Below are positions 19,360 to 30,393 of a DNA stretch of 64,000 bases, in pieces. A program made the position numbers and the translations under genes. The DNA is from Streptomyces sp. NBC_01775 (GTDB lineage: Bacteria; Actinomycetota; Actinomycetes; Streptomycetales; Streptomycetaceae). Within the stretch, counting starts at the first letter, position 1, and each line of letters opens with the position of its first letter. Under the pieces are notes generated by a model. That model worked only from the letters and a program-made list of their open reading frames with translations. It did no database searches and was not told where the DNA came from. The stretch covers positions 7,502,001-7,566,000 of the forward strand of contig NZ_CP109104.1 in the NCBI RefSeq assembly GCF_035917675.1, written 5' to 3'.

Positions 19360-19540
19360 GGACGGACGAGTCGTAGGGAGGCCGGGCCGGGCCGGGGGGA
19401 AGGCCGAGGTCGAGCCGTGGGCGAGATCGGGGCAGGGGACACCGGGTGAGGGGGCGGTTTACCGCGTGCTGGGGCTGTATGTCCCCCACGATCCGGCTAC
19501 CACCCGGACCAGGGGTGTGGGGAGCACGACGGAACCTCGT

Positions 19541-21283
19541 ATGGTCGTATCCGTGTTGGAGGAGATGCGGATCAGAGCCCTGGGCGTGATCGACGACGCC
19601 GTCGTCGAGCTGTCCCCCGGCTTCACCGCGGTGACCGGCGAGACCGGTGCGGGCAAAACCATGGTCGTCACGAGCCTCGGGCTGCTGCTCGGCGGAAGGG
19701 CGGACCCGGCACTCGTACGGGTCGGGGCAAAGTCGGCCGTGGTGGAAGGCAGGATCGTCGTGCCCCCCGACGCCCCGGCCGCACGCCGTGCCGAGGAAGC
19801 CGGGGCCGAGCTGGACGAGGGCGCGCTGCTGATCAGCCGCACGATCTCGGCCGAGGGCCGCTCCCGCGCCCACGTCGGCGGGCGCTCCGTGCCGGTGGGG
19901 CTGCTGGCCGAACTGAGCGACGACCTGGTGGCCGTGCACGGCCAGACCGACCAGCAGGGCCTGCTGCGCGCCGCGCGTCAGCGCGAGGCCCTGGACCGCT
20001 ACGCGGGCGGCGCCGTCGCCGCCCCCCTGACCGCCTACGGCGAGGCGTACCGCCGGCTGCGCACCGTCGCCGCCGAGCTGGCCGAGCTGACCACCCGCGC
20101 CCGTGAGCGGGCGCAGGAGGCCGATCTGCTGCGCTTCGGCATCCAGGAGGTCGAGGCCGCCGAGCCCCAGCCGGGCGAGGACACGGAGCTGGCGGCGGAG
20201 GCCGAACGGCTGCGGCACGCAGAGGCGCTGGCCTCGGCCGCCACCACGGCACACAGCGCGCTGGCCGGCGATCCGGCCGACCTGGAGGCCGTGGACGCCG
20301 GCACCCTCGTCGCGGGCGCCCACCGGGCGCTGGAGAGCGTCCGCTCCCACGACCCGGCGCTCGCCACCCTCGCCGAACGCCTGGGCGAGGTGCACATCCT
20401 GCTGTCCGACGTGGCGGGCGAGCTGGCCGGATACGCCGACGACCTGGACGCCGACCCGCTGCGCCTCGCCGCCGTCGAGGAGCGCCGCGCCGCGCTCGGC
20501 CAGCTCACCCGCAAGTACGGCGAGGACATCACCGCCGTGCTGGAGTGGGCCGAACAGAGCGCGCAGCGGCTCGCCGAGCTGGAGGGCGACGACGACAGGA
20601 TCGGCGAACTGGAGGCCGAGCGCGGGACGCTGCGCGGCGAACTCGCCACGATGGCCCGTACGCTCACCGAGGCGCGCGCGGATGCCGCGAAGAGGTTCGC
20701 CGACGCGGTCACCGAGGAGCTGTCCGAGCTGGCCATGCCGCACGCCCGGGTCTCCTTCGAGCTCAAGCACACCGAGGACCCCGAAGGTCTGGAGGTCGAG
20801 GGCCGCACCCTCGCCTTTGGCCCGCACGGCACCGACGAGATCGAGCTGCTGCTGACCCCGCACCCCGGGGCACAGCCCCGTCCCATCGCCAAGGGCGCCT
20901 CCGGGGGCGAGCTTTCGCGGGTGATGCTGGCGGTCGAGGTCGTCTTCGCCGGTTCCGACCCGGTGCCGACCTACCTCTTCGACGAGGTGGACGCGGGCGT
21001 CGGCGGCAAGGCGGCCGTCGAGGTCGGCCGCAGGCTGGCGCGGCTGGCCAGGTCGGCGCAGGTCGTGGTCGTCACCCACCTGCCCCAGGTGGCCGCGTTC
21101 GCCGACCGCCACCTCGTCGTCGAGAAGACCGACGACGGCTCGGTCACCCGAAGCGGAGTGCAGGCCATGGAGGGCGAGGACCGCGTGCGCGAGCTGTCCC
21201 GGATGCTCGCGGGCCAGGAGGACTCACAGCTGGCCCGGGCCCACGCCGAGGAACTGCTGGAGGCGGCGCGCGCCTCGACCTGA
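19541..21283 (+). CDS. recN: DNA repair protein RecN
   Basis: 580 residues from ATG 19541; GTG 19553 and ATG 19565 are also possible. SMC-like ATPase for double-strand-break repair. Walker A GETGAGKTM near residue 32, a coiled-coil middle rich in Ala, Glu and Leu (residues about 170-380), ABC-type signature ASGGELSRVMLAVE near 453, and Walker B TYLFDEVDAGVGGKAA near 478. It completes the tlyA-nadK-recN group common in actinobacteria. Confidence 0.95.
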   Translation: MVVSVLEEMRIRALGVIDDAVVELSPGFTAVTGETGAGKTMVVTSLGLLLGGRADPALVRVGAKSAVVEGRIVVPPDAPAARRAEEAGAELDEGALLISRTISAEGRSRAHVGGRSVPVGLLAELSDDLVAVHGQTDQQGLLRAARQREALDRYAGGAVAAPLTAYGEAYRRLRTVAAELAELTTRARERAQEADLLRFGIQEVEAAEPQPGEDTELAAEAERLRHAEALASAATTAHSALAGDPADLEAVDAGTLVAGAHRALESVRSHDPALATLAERLGEVHILLSDVAGELAGYADDLDADPLRLAAVEERRAALGQLTRKYGEDITAVLEWAEQSAQRLAELEGDDDRIGELEAERGTLRGELATMARTLTEARADAAKRFADAVTEELSELAMPHARVSFELKHTEDPEGLEVEGRTLAFGPHGTDEIELLLTPHPGAQPRPIAKGASGGELSRVMLAVEVVFAGSDPVPTYLFDEVDAGVGGKAAVEVGRRLARLARSAQVVVVTHLPQVAAFADRHLVVEKTDDGSVTRSGVQAMEGEDRVRELSRMLAGQEDSQLARAHAEELLEAARAST

Positions 21284-21290
21284 ACCCCGA

Positions 21291-21375
21291 CCGGGCCTCG
21301 CTCCGACCCGGCCTCAGCGCCTCGTCCTGGCTTGGCCCTCGCGCCCCGTCCTGACCCGGCCCCCGCGCTCTGTGA
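21291..21375. repeat. Degenerate tandem repeat downstream of recN
   Basis: About three diverged copies of a roughly 24-base unit (cctcgcgccccgtcctgacccgg-like). No gene or clear terminator was found in it. Confidence 0.45.
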
Positions 21376-21542
21376 TCCGGCTCGCGCCCCTCGCGCACGC
21401 CGTCACCCACGTGAGTGATACGCCCTGTCAGGTTCCGCGACGCGGGGCCCGGGAGCCGCACTGCGGTGCGACGGCACGCCGCCAACTGGCATCCTGGGCA
21501 GACCCCGTGTCCCCCACAGCTGATTCAGGGAGCCCGCCTGCC

Positions 21543-22913
21543 GTGAGCTTGAGCCGCACCGTCTCGTACCAGCCGTCCGTGGGCAGGGAGCCGCTGCACG
21601 CCGTCCAGGTGCTGGGGGGTGCCGTCTCCCCGTTCGGCGACGTCGCGCCCTCGGCGGGGACGTCGGCGCATGTGCGCTCCCTCACCGAGGGACTGGTCGC
21701 GCGAGGGGTGCGGGTCACGGTCTGCGCCGCCGCCCGGGACTCCGAGCTGCGCCACGCCTTCACCGCGGCCGGCGCCCACTTCGCCGCCACCGGAGGCCGC
21801 ACCGAGCCGGAGGCGGTCGCCGTGCTGCGGGCCGTGTGCGCGGACGCCGACCTCGTGCACGCCCATGGGCTGCGCGCGGGCTTCCTGGCGTCGCTGGCGC
21901 TCGGCAGGCGGCGGCACGAAGTGCCGCTGATCGTCACCTGGCACACCGCGCCGCGCACCGGAGCCGAGACGGACCACGGCACGCGCGTCGAGGCGGCGCG
22001 CGAGCTGTTCGTCCGGCTGCTCAGGCGGCGGGTCGCACGCGCCGCCTCCGTCGTCCTGGGAGTCACCACCGACCTGGTCGACGCGGCCCGCCGCAGCGGC
22101 GCCCGCGACGCCCGGCTCGCGCCTGTCGCCCTCCCGGGCCCCCGCCGGCCGGAAAGTCCGCCGGGCAGCCTGCCGGGCGGATCGGCCGAACCCGGCACCC
22201 ACGCCCCCGAGCCTCCGCCGCTGCCGGGCGGCAGCCGCACGGACCGGCCCCCGGGCACGGCTGCCGGAACGATGACCGGCGGCCCCGGCTGCCCAGCCGG
22301 CCCCGGCGAGTACGACGATGGCGAGGAGGCGCTCCGGCACAAGGCGCGCGCCGACATCGGCGCCATCGGGCGGCCCCTGCTCTTCGCCGTCGGCCGCCTC
22401 GACCGCCGCCAGGGCTACGACACGGTGCTCACCGCCTCCCGCGCCTGGCGCTGCCTCGACCCGCAGCCCCTGCTCGCCATCGCCGGTGAGGGCCCCGAGC
22501 GGGCGGCGCTCCAGGAACGGATCGAGCGCGAGGCGCTGCCCGTACGGCTGCTCGGCCGCAGGGACGACGCGCTCCGGCTGCTGGCCGGTGCCGACATCGC
22601 GCTGCTGTCGGCGCGCTGGGAGGGCCGCTCGCTGCCGGCCCAGGAGGCGCTGCGCACGGGGGTGCCGCTGGTGGCCACCGAGGTCGGCGGCATTCCCGAA
22701 CTGGTCGGCGACGCGGCCGTGCTGGTGCCCTACGGCGACCCGGACTCCCTCGCCTCCGCCGTCGTCCGGCTGCTCGGCGACCCGGCTCACCGCGCCGCGC
22801 TCGCCGCAGCGGGGCGGGCACGTGCCGCCACTTGGCCGACGGAGGACGACACGGTCACGCAGGTCCTCAGCGTCTACGACGAGGTGACCGACAGCGGCAC
22901 CGCCTCCGGCTAG
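21543..22913 (+). CDS. GT4-family glycosyltransferase
   Basis: 456 residues from GTG 21543 (AGGGAG 10 bases before); an open extension to 21372 has poor composition. GT-B fold: N-terminal PFGDVAPSAGTSAHVRSLTEG acceptor domain, a Pro/Gly-rich low-complexity linker (residues about 200-265), and a C-terminal donor domain with LLFAVGRLDRRQGYDTVL, the EX7E-type SARWEGRSLPAQEALRTGVP near residue 360, and TEVGGIPELVGDAAVLVP. Probably uses a nucleotide- or lipid-sugar to glycosylate a cell-surface product; acceptor unknown. The linker in the middle of a GT4 enzyme is unusual. Confidence 0.88.
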   Translation: MSLSRTVSYQPSVGREPLHAVQVLGGAVSPFGDVAPSAGTSAHVRSLTEGLVARGVRVTVCAAARDSELRHAFTAAGAHFAATGGRTEPEAVAVLRAVCADADLVHAHGLRAGFLASLALGRRRHEVPLIVTWHTAPRTGAETDHGTRVEAARELFVRLLRRRVARAASVVLGVTTDLVDAARRSGARDARLAPVALPGPRRPESPPGSLPGGSAEPGTHAPEPPPLPGGSRTDRPPGTAAGTMTGGPGCPAGPGEYDDGEEALRHKARADIGAIGRPLLFAVGRLDRRQGYDTVLTASRAWRCLDPQPLLAIAGEGPERAALQERIEREALPVRLLGRRDDALRLLAGADIALLSARWEGRSLPAQEALRTGVPLVATEVGGIPELVGDAAVLVPYGDPDSLASAVVRLLGDPAHRAALAAAGRARAATWPTEDDTVTQVLSVYDEVTDSGTASG

Positions 22914-22915
22914 GG

Positions 22916-23045
22916 CGTGCCCCGAAGGGGCGCGAGGCTGTGTCATATATGCGGCTGCGCCGTGTGGGCGCGATCAGCCCATGACTCGCCCGCACCCTGC
23001 GAAGCACAGCCGGGGGCACCTCCTGCTCAGCCACGGGGAAAGAGG
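22916..23045. repeat. Streptomyces-type intergenic repeat with hairpins
   Basis: The stretch begins with a short hairpin (gcccc-gaa-ggggc, 22919-22931) and continues with ctgtgtcatatatgcgg and a cgggggcacctcctgctcag block. I recognise this type of sequence from intergenic regions of many Streptomyces genomes, but that is recollection. It lies between convergent 3' ends and may help termination. Confidence 0.5.
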
Positions 23046-23084
23046 GCAACGCACAGATCCGCAGGCCAACGAGGCCCCGGCCTC

Positions 23085-24143
23085 TCAGGCCGACTCCCGC
23101 ACCACCAGCCGCGCCTCGGTGATCACGGGGGAGACGGTGCCCTCTTCCCCGTCGCCCGCCGCCCCGCCGCCGATCTGCCGCAGCACCAGCCGCGCCATGA
23201 TCCGGCCCATGCCCTCGACATCCTGCCGCACCGTCGTCAGCGGGGGATCGGCCCAGGAGGCGGAGTCCAGATCGTCGAAGCCGGCCACCGCCACGTCCTC
23301 GGGCACCCGGCGTCCGGAAGCGCGCAGCGCGCGCAGCGCACCCACCGCCATCAGGTCGGATCCCGCGAACACCGCGTCCAGCTCCGGCTCGCGCTCCAGG
23401 AGCCGCGCCATCGCGTGCTCCCCGCCCTCCGCGGTGAAGCCCCCGTCGGCCACCGGGGCTTCGGAACGGGCCAGCCCCGCGGCCGTGAGCGCGTCGTGGA
23501 AGCCGTGCAGGCGGTCCTGGGCCGAGGTCTGGTCCGGGGGCCCCGTCAGCACGGCCGGCCGGCGCCGTCCGAGCCCCAGCAGATGCTCGGTCGCCAGCCG
23601 GGCCCCGCCCCGGTTGTCCGCGTCCACGTACACCAGCTCGGGGTCCTCGGCCGCGCCCGGCCATCCGGGCCGCCCGCCGAAGACGGTGGGCAGGCCCGCC
23701 GCCAGGGCCTCCGCGCCGGGGGGCGGGCCCTGGCCGTGCAGCGAGAACATCAGCACCCCGTCCACATGGCCGCCCGTCAGATATCTGCTGATGCGGTCGT
23801 GGTCCTCGGCGCGTTCCTGGAGCATCAGCAGCAGTTGGGTGTCGTGTGCGGCCAACTCCCGGCTGATACCGCGTAGTTGGCGGGAGAAGAACGGGTCGGA
23901 GAACACCCGGCTCTCGGGTTCGGCTATCACCACGCCGACCGCTCCCGTGCGCCGCGTGACGAGGCTGCGGGCTGCGATGTTGGGCGCGTAGCCGAGCACC
24001 CGTACGGAGTTGTGGACGCGTTCGCGCACCTCGGCACGGACGCCGGGGCCCCCGTTCACCACCCGGGAGACGGTGGCCCGGGAGACGCCCGCGTGCGCGG
24101 CCACGGCCTCCAGAGTGGGGCGTGGCGCGCGGTCCGGAAGCAC
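23085..24143 (-). CDS. LacI-family transcriptional repressor of the glucanase operon
   Basis: 352 residues from GTG 24143 (AAGGAG 8 bases before). N-terminal lambda-repressor-like helix-turn-helix, PTLEAVAAHAGVSRATVSRV at residues 9-28, then hinge helix and a periplasmic-binding-like sensor domain (GVVIAEPESRVFSDPF; DVAVAGFDDLDSASWADPPL near residue 300). Divergent from a GH16-GH64 operon; a perfect 14-bp palindrome of LacI type lies between them. It most likely represses the glucanases until a beta-glucan oligosaccharide binds (inference). Confidence 0.93.
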   Translation of the reverse strand: MLPDRAPRPTLEAVAAHAGVSRATVSRVVNGGPGVRAEVRERVHNSVRVLGYAPNIAARSLVTRRTGAVGVVIAEPESRVFSDPFFSRQLRGISRELAAHDTQLLLMLQERAEDHDRISRYLTGGHVDGVLMFSLHGQGPPPGAEALAAGLPTVFGGRPGWPGAAEDPELVYVDADNRGGARLATEHLLGLGRRRPAVLTGPPDQTSAQDRLHGFHDALTAAGLARSEAPVADGGFTAEGGEHAMARLLEREPELDAVFAGSDLMAVGALRALRASGRRVPEDVAVAGFDDLDSASWADPPLTTVRQDVEGMGRIMARLVLRQIGGGAAGDGEEGTVSPVITEARLVVRESA

Positions 24144-24216
24144 TCGGTGAACTCCTTTTCATCGGTAGGCCCTTGACGCTACCCCCCAACAATCGGCAAT
24201 GTGCAGGTCCATACCA

Positions 24217-24230
24217 TGAGAGCGCTCTCA
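24217..24230. promoter_or_regulatory. LacI-type operator in divergent promoter region
   Basis: tgagagcgctctca is a perfect 14-bp palindrome with the central CG expected of LacI/CebR-class operators. It lies 28 bases before the GH16 start and 74 from the regulator start, so both can be controlled by it. Confidence 0.85.
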
Positions 24231-24257
24231 ACCCCCCACACCGAGAGGCGCAACAAT

Positions 24258-25229
24258 ATGAGACGCACCAAGAAGCCGCCCGGGAAACCCCGGCGCGGGC
24301 TTCTCACCCTGCTGTCCGCGTTAGTGCTGACCGGCGCGGCGGCCGTCGTACCGGCGGTGCAGGCGTCGGGCTCCGAGACGGACGCGGCCGGCGGTGACGG
24401 TTCACGCCAGGAGGTCTGGCGCACGGATTTCGACGGGGCCGCGGGCAGCCTCCCGTCCTCGAAGGACTGGGTCATCGACACCGGCCACGGTTATCCGGGC
24501 GGGCCCGGCAACTGGGGCACGGGCGAGGTGCAGGAGTACACCTCCGATCCGTCCAACCTCAGCCTGGACGGCCAGGGCCATTTGAAGATCACCGCGCAGA
24601 AGAAGGGCAACGCCTGGACCTCGGCACGCATCGAGACCCAGCGCACCGACTTCGCGGCCCCCGAGGGCGGCACGATGCGCATCGAGGCGAGCCTGAGCAT
24701 GCCCGAGGTCTCCGGTGACGAGGCTCTCGGCTACTGGCCCGCCTTCTGGACCCTCGGCGCCGACTACCGGGGCAACTACCAAAACTGGCCGGGTGTCGGC
24801 GAGTTCGACATCATGGAGAACGTCAACGGCCAGTCCGCCGCGCACGGAGTGCTGCACTGCGGGGTCAACCCCGGCGGCCCCTGCAACGAGACCCAGGGCC
24901 TCGGCAACCACGCCGAGTGCGGCGGCACCTGCAAGAGCGGCTTCCACGAGTACGCCGTGGAACTGGACCGCAGCGGCGCCACCGAGGAGCTGCGCTGGTA
25001 CCAGGACGGGAAGCTCTTCCACACCGTCACCGAGAACCAGGTGGGCGCCGACGCCTGGCGGCAGGCCACCGGTCATGGCCACTTCATCCTGCTCAACCTC
25101 GCCATGGGCGGTGCGTTCCCCGACCGCGAGGCCGGCCGGGCCACCCCCACGGACACCACCAAGCCGGGCGCCTCGATGCTCGTCGATCACGTCTCTGTTG
25201 AAACCACTACTGGAGGTAGCGCCAAATGA
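24258..25229 (+). CDS. Secreted GH16 endo-beta-1,3-glucanase
   Basis: 323 residues from ATG 24258; an earlier in-frame start at 24201 would run through the operator. Signal peptide at residues 1-39 (basic head, LLTLLSALVLTGAAAVVPAV core). The GH16 catalytic motif EFDIMEN gives nucleophile Glu182, assisting Asp184 and acid Glu187; WPAFWTLG precedes it and NLAMGGAFP follows near residue 290. Laminarinase-type enzyme for fungal or plant beta-1,3-glucan. No carbohydrate-binding module is attached. The stop overlaps the GH64 start (ATGA). Confidence 0.94.
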   Translation: MRRTKKPPGKPRRGLLTLLSALVLTGAAAVVPAVQASGSETDAAGGDGSRQEVWRTDFDGAAGSLPSSKDWVIDTGHGYPGGPGNWGTGEVQEYTSDPSNLSLDGQGHLKITAQKKGNAWTSARIETQRTDFAAPEGGTMRIEASLSMPEVSGDEALGYWPAFWTLGADYRGNYQNWPGVGEFDIMENVNGQSAAHGVLHCGVNPGGPCNETQGLGNHAECGGTCKSGFHEYAVELDRSGATEELRWYQDGKLFHTVTENQVGADAWRQATGHGHFILLNLAMGGAFPDREAGRATPTDTTKPGASMLVDHVSVETTTGGSAK

Positions 25230-26407
25230 GCCCGCTCAGCCGTAGGAACCTGCTCCGCAGCGCGGCAGCCGCCGCCGTCGCCGTCCCCGTCGGCGGATAC
25301 ATCGCCGCGCAAGCGAACGCCGGTGACACCAAGAACACCGCCGGTGAAGGGGCCGCAGGACTGTCCCTGAAGATCGTCAACAAGACCGGCAAGTACGAGA
25401 ACAACGCGGTCTTCGTCTACATCGTCGGCAACGACGGCACCCGTCAGTGCCGCGTCACCCCCGAGGGCGAGCTCAAGCCCGTCGAACTGTCCGACAACGG
25501 TGGCGACGGCTTCACCGACTACGCCATCCCCCTCACCGGCACGGAGACCTCGCTCAAGCTGCCGGAGATGTCCGGCCGCATCTACGTCGCCTGCGGCGAC
25601 AAGCTGAAGTTCAAGGCGGTGGACGGCGGTCAGGGCGCCGCACTGGCCTACCCGGCCGCCTGGGTCGAGTCGGACCCGAACTACCCGGTGGTGCACGACT
25701 GCGCGGAGTTCACCCACAAGTCCGGCGCCATGTACTGCAACACCACCATGGTCGACATGTTCAGCGTGCCGATGTCCATCCACCTCAAGGGCGCCAAGGA
25801 CCAGACGACCGGCGCCCTCAAGCCCGGCGCGCGGAAGAAGGTGTTCGAACAGGTCCGCGCCGCACCGGGCTTCGGTGACCTGGTCATCGACGACAAGCGC
25901 GTGATCGCGCCCGGACACGGCCTGGGCGCCGGCAAGTTCGACGAGAACCATTTCGCGCCCTACATCGACGAGGTGTGGCGCGTCTACGAGAGCAAGGACC
26001 TGAAGGTCACCACCAACGCGGGCACGTTCACCGGCCGGGTCAGCGGCGGCAAGTTCACCTTCACCGGACCCGGCTCGGTCTCCTTCGACAAGCCTTCCAC
26101 CAAGGACATGCTCTTCTGCGACGGAGCACTGGCCGCACCCAACGACGGCACCACGGGTCCGGTCGCCGCGATCCTCGGCGCCGCGCTCAACCGCACCACC
26201 CTGGCGGCGATAGCGGAGCAGCCCACCACGGACCCGTCGAAGTTCTACCAGGGCGACCTCGTGCACCACTACGTCAAGGCCATGCACGAGGCCACCGAGG
26301 ACGGCAAGGCATACGGCTTCGCCTTCGACGACGTCGCCGGCTTCGCCTCCTACATCGAGGACAGCGCCCCTACCGAGATGACGCTGACCCTGACGCCCTT
26401 CGACTGA
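25226..26407 (+). CDS. Secreted GH64 beta-1,3-glucanase (laminaripentaose-producing type)
   Basis: 393 residues. Tat signal SRRNLLRSAAAAAVAVPVGG at residues 5-24 indicates folded export. The body matches GH64: IVNKTGKYENNAVFVYIVG, GRIYVACGDKLKF, NTTMVDMFSVPMSIHLKG near residue 172, then HVFCDGALAAP-like and NRTTLA segments. GH64 releases pentasaccharides from beta-1,3-glucan, complementing the GH16 enzyme. Translation is coupled (ATGA) to the upstream gene. The two genes use different export routes, Sec-like and Tat-like. Confidence 0.92.
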   Translation: MSPLSRRNLLRSAAAAAVAVPVGGYIAAQANAGDTKNTAGEGAAGLSLKIVNKTGKYENNAVFVYIVGNDGTRQCRVTPEGELKPVELSDNGGDGFTDYAIPLTGTETSLKLPEMSGRIYVACGDKLKFKAVDGGQGAALAYPAAWVESDPNYPVVHDCAEFTHKSGAMYCNTTMVDMFSVPMSIHLKGAKDQTTGALKPGARKKVFEQVRAAPGFGDLVIDDKRVIAPGHGLGAGKFDENHFAPYIDEVWRVYESKDLKVTTNAGTFTGRVSGGKFTFTGPGSVSFDKPSTKDMLFCDGALAAPNDGTTGPVAAILGAALNRTTLAAIAEQPTTDPSKFYQGDLVHHYVKAMHEATEDGKAYGFAFDDVAGFASYIEDSAPTEMTLTLTPFD

Positions 26408-26425
26408 CCCGGCCGAGGACATACG

Positions 26426-26460
26426 ACGGCGCCCGGTGCGAGTTCCGCACCGGGCGCCGT
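26426..26460. terminator. Bidirectional terminator between GH64 and GH15 genes
   Basis: Perfect 15-bp GC-rich stem (26426-26440 with 26446-26460), 5-base loop agttc, between convergent genes. No T-run, as usual in this genus. Confidence 0.8.
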
Positions 26461-26488
26461 CCCGTCCTGTCGGGCCCGGGAGCCGGTC

Positions 26489-28321
26489 TCAGACCCCGTA
26501 GGCCCCCGAGGCCGTCAGCCGCAGCGCCGTGTCGATCATCGGCACGTGGCTGAACGCCTGCGGGAAGTTGCCGACCTGCCGCTGCCTCGTCGAGTCCCAT
26601 TCCTCGGCCAGTAGGCCCAGGTCGTTGCGCAGGGACAGCAGCTTCTCGAACAGCTTCCTGGCCTCGTCCACCCGGCCGATCATCGCCAGGTCGTCGGCGA
26701 GCCAGAACGAGCAGGCCAGGAAGGCACCTTCCTCACCGGCGAGCCCGTCCACGTTCTCCTGGGCCGCGCCGTCCTCGCCCACCTCGCTGCTGGTGGGGTA
26801 CCGCAGCACGAAGCCGTCCTCGGTCGACAGCTCGCGCTGGATGGCCTCGATGGTGCCGATGACGCGCTTGTCGTCCGGCGGGAGGAAGCCCATCTGCGGG
26901 ATCAGCAGCAGCGAGGCGTCCAGCTCCTTGGAGCCGTAGGACTGCGTGAAGGTGTTCCGTTCCTTGTCGTAGCCCTTCTCGCACACCTCGCGGTGGATCT
27001 CGTCGCGCAGGTCGCGCCAGCGATCCAGCGGGCCGTCCGCGTCCCCGGCCTCGATCAGCTTGACGGTGCGGTCGACGGCGACCCATGCCATCACCTTCGA
27101 GTGCACGAAGTGCCGCCTGGGGCCGCGTACTTCCCAGATGCCCTCGTCCGGCTCGTCCCAGTGGTTCTCCAGGTAGCCGATGAGCTTGAGCTGGAGGAGC
27201 TGCGCGTAGTCGTTGCGCGCCAGGCCCGTCATGTGCGCCAGGTGCAGGGCCTCGGTGACCTCGCCGTACACGTCGATCTGAAGCTGGTTGGCGGCGCCGT
27301 TGCCGACGCGCACGGGCGTGGAGCCCTCGTAGCCGGGCAGCCAGGACAACTCCGCCTCGGCCAGCTCCCGTTCACCCGCGATGCCGTACATGATCTGGAG
27401 GTTCTCCGGGTCGCCCGCGACCGCGCGCAGCAGCCACTCGCGCCAGGCCCGCGCCTCCTCCCGGTATCCGGTGCGCAGCAGCGAGGAGAGGGTGATGGCG
27501 GCGTCCCGCAGCCAGGTGAAGCGGTAGTCCCAGTTGCGGCTGCCGCCGATCTCCTCGGGCAGCGAGGTGGTGGGCGCGGCGACGATCCCGCCGGTGGGCG
27601 CGTAGGTGAGCGCCTTGAGCGTGATCAGCGAGCGGACCACGGCCTCCCGGTAGGGGCCGTGGTACGTGCACATCTCGACCCACTCGCGCCAGAAGTCCTC
27701 GGTGGTCCGCAGCGCTTCCTCGGGCTCGGGAAGCTGCGGCGGCTCCCGGTGCGACGCCTGCCAGCTGATGGTCAGCGCCACCCGGTCGCCGGGGCCGACG
27801 GTGAAGTCGGAGTACGTCGTCAGGTCCTTGCCGTGGGTCTCGGCCTCGGTGTCCAGCCAGACCGAGTCGGGCCCGGCGACGGCCACCGTGCGCTGGCCCA
27901 CCTTGTGCACCCACGGCACGACCCAGCCGTAGGAGAAACGCATCCGCAGCGAGGAGCGCATCCGCACCCGCCCGCTGACGCCCTCCACGATCCGCACCAG
28001 CTGGGGCGCGTGATCCTCACGAGGGGGCATGAAGTCGATGATCCGTACGGTCCCCCTGGGGGTGTCCCATTCGGATTCCAGAACGAGGGAGTCCCCCCGG
28101 TAGCGGCGGCGGTCGGCCACCGGCGGATCGCCACCGCCGGCGTGTGCGGGTCCCACCCGCCAGAAGCCGTGCTCCTCGTTGCCGAGCAGTCCCGCGAACA
28201 CCGCGTGGGAGTCGAACCGGGGGAGACATAGCCAGTCGACCGTGCCGTTTCTGCCGACAAGGGCCGCGGTCTGCATATCCCCGATGAGTGCGTAATCCTC
28301 GATGCGCCCAGCCACGTGCAT
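26489..28321 (-). CDS. GH15-family glycoside hydrolase (trehalase/glucoamylase-like)
   Basis: 610 residues. N-terminal beta-sandwich (IEDYALIGDMQTAALVGRNG, DWLCLPRFDS) and a C-terminal (alpha/alpha)6 barrel. Family segments: LPEEIGGSRNWDYRFTWLRD near residue 260, KVMAWVAVDR near 410, and the catalytic-base region DLGLLAEEWD near residue 580. Cytoplasmic (no signal peptide). Actinobacterial homologues of this size include a trehalase; glucoamylase or other alpha-glucosidase activity is equally possible. Confidence 0.9.
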   Translation of the reverse strand: MHVAGRIEDYALIGDMQTAALVGRNGTVDWLCLPRFDSHAVFAGLLGNEEHGFWRVGPAHAGGGDPPVADRRRYRGDSLVLESEWDTPRGTVRIIDFMPPREDHAPQLVRIVEGVSGRVRMRSSLRMRFSYGWVVPWVHKVGQRTVAVAGPDSVWLDTEAETHGKDLTTYSDFTVGPGDRVALTISWQASHREPPQLPEPEEALRTTEDFWREWVEMCTYHGPYREAVVRSLITLKALTYAPTGGIVAAPTTSLPEEIGGSRNWDYRFTWLRDAAITLSSLLRTGYREEARAWREWLLRAVAGDPENLQIMYGIAGERELAEAELSWLPGYEGSTPVRVGNGAANQLQIDVYGEVTEALHLAHMTGLARNDYAQLLQLKLIGYLENHWDEPDEGIWEVRGPRRHFVHSKVMAWVAVDRTVKLIEAGDADGPLDRWRDLRDEIHREVCEKGYDKERNTFTQSYGSKELDASLLLIPQMGFLPPDDKRVIGTIEAIQRELSTEDGFVLRYPTSSEVGEDGAAQENVDGLAGEEGAFLACSFWLADDLAMIGRVDEARKLFEKLLSLRNDLGLLAEEWDSTRQRQVGNFPQAFSHVPMIDTALRLTASGAYGV

Positions 28322-28741
28322 CTCCAGTCGAACGAATTACGGCGACGCCCCCGTGGGACGTGCTGGATGACCTGTGAATTCCTGTGTCTTTCTGCCTGTC
28401 CCAGGCAAAGTGTCCGAGCAGGATACGACGCAGCGATCCCTTCCGCCCGACGGTCGGCTGACTCCGGCTGCGCCGATTAGGTGAGGTTCCTTACCGCCCT
28501 CACCTGGTGCGACACCGCCGTCACCTGGGGTGTGCGAGAGGAAGGCGACGGGTCGCGCGGAGACGGGCAGCGGCGGCCCCCCGACGGCACTGTTACGCTG
28601 GTAGCCCGTGGACCGGTGGGCATACGGACGCGATGTGTTCGACACGAAGGCCCCCCGAACCGCAGCGAAGGCACTGTAGGCACCAAAGCCAGGATGCCTC
28701 TTCGCACCCCACCAAGCGACCACGGGAGCCCCCTCTTGGCC
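28322..28741. other. Divergent intergenic region between GH15 gene and pyrG
   Basis: 420 bases without a convincing gene. It must carry the promoters of both flanking genes. A degenerate iron-box-like string lies near 28477-28495 but is too imperfect to call. No terminator or riboswitch was recognised. Confidence 0.6.
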
Positions 28742-30391
<1,650 letters not shown>

Positions 30392-30393
30392 AG

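Noticed and set aside
22867..24231. 454-codon minus open frame covering the LacI gene
   Set aside because: Out of frame with the LacI domain; Arg/Gly/Ala-rich shadow.
28477..28495. Iron-box-like string ttaggtgaggttccttacc near pyrG
   Set aside because: Too many mismatches to the palindrome, and neither neighbour is an iron gene.
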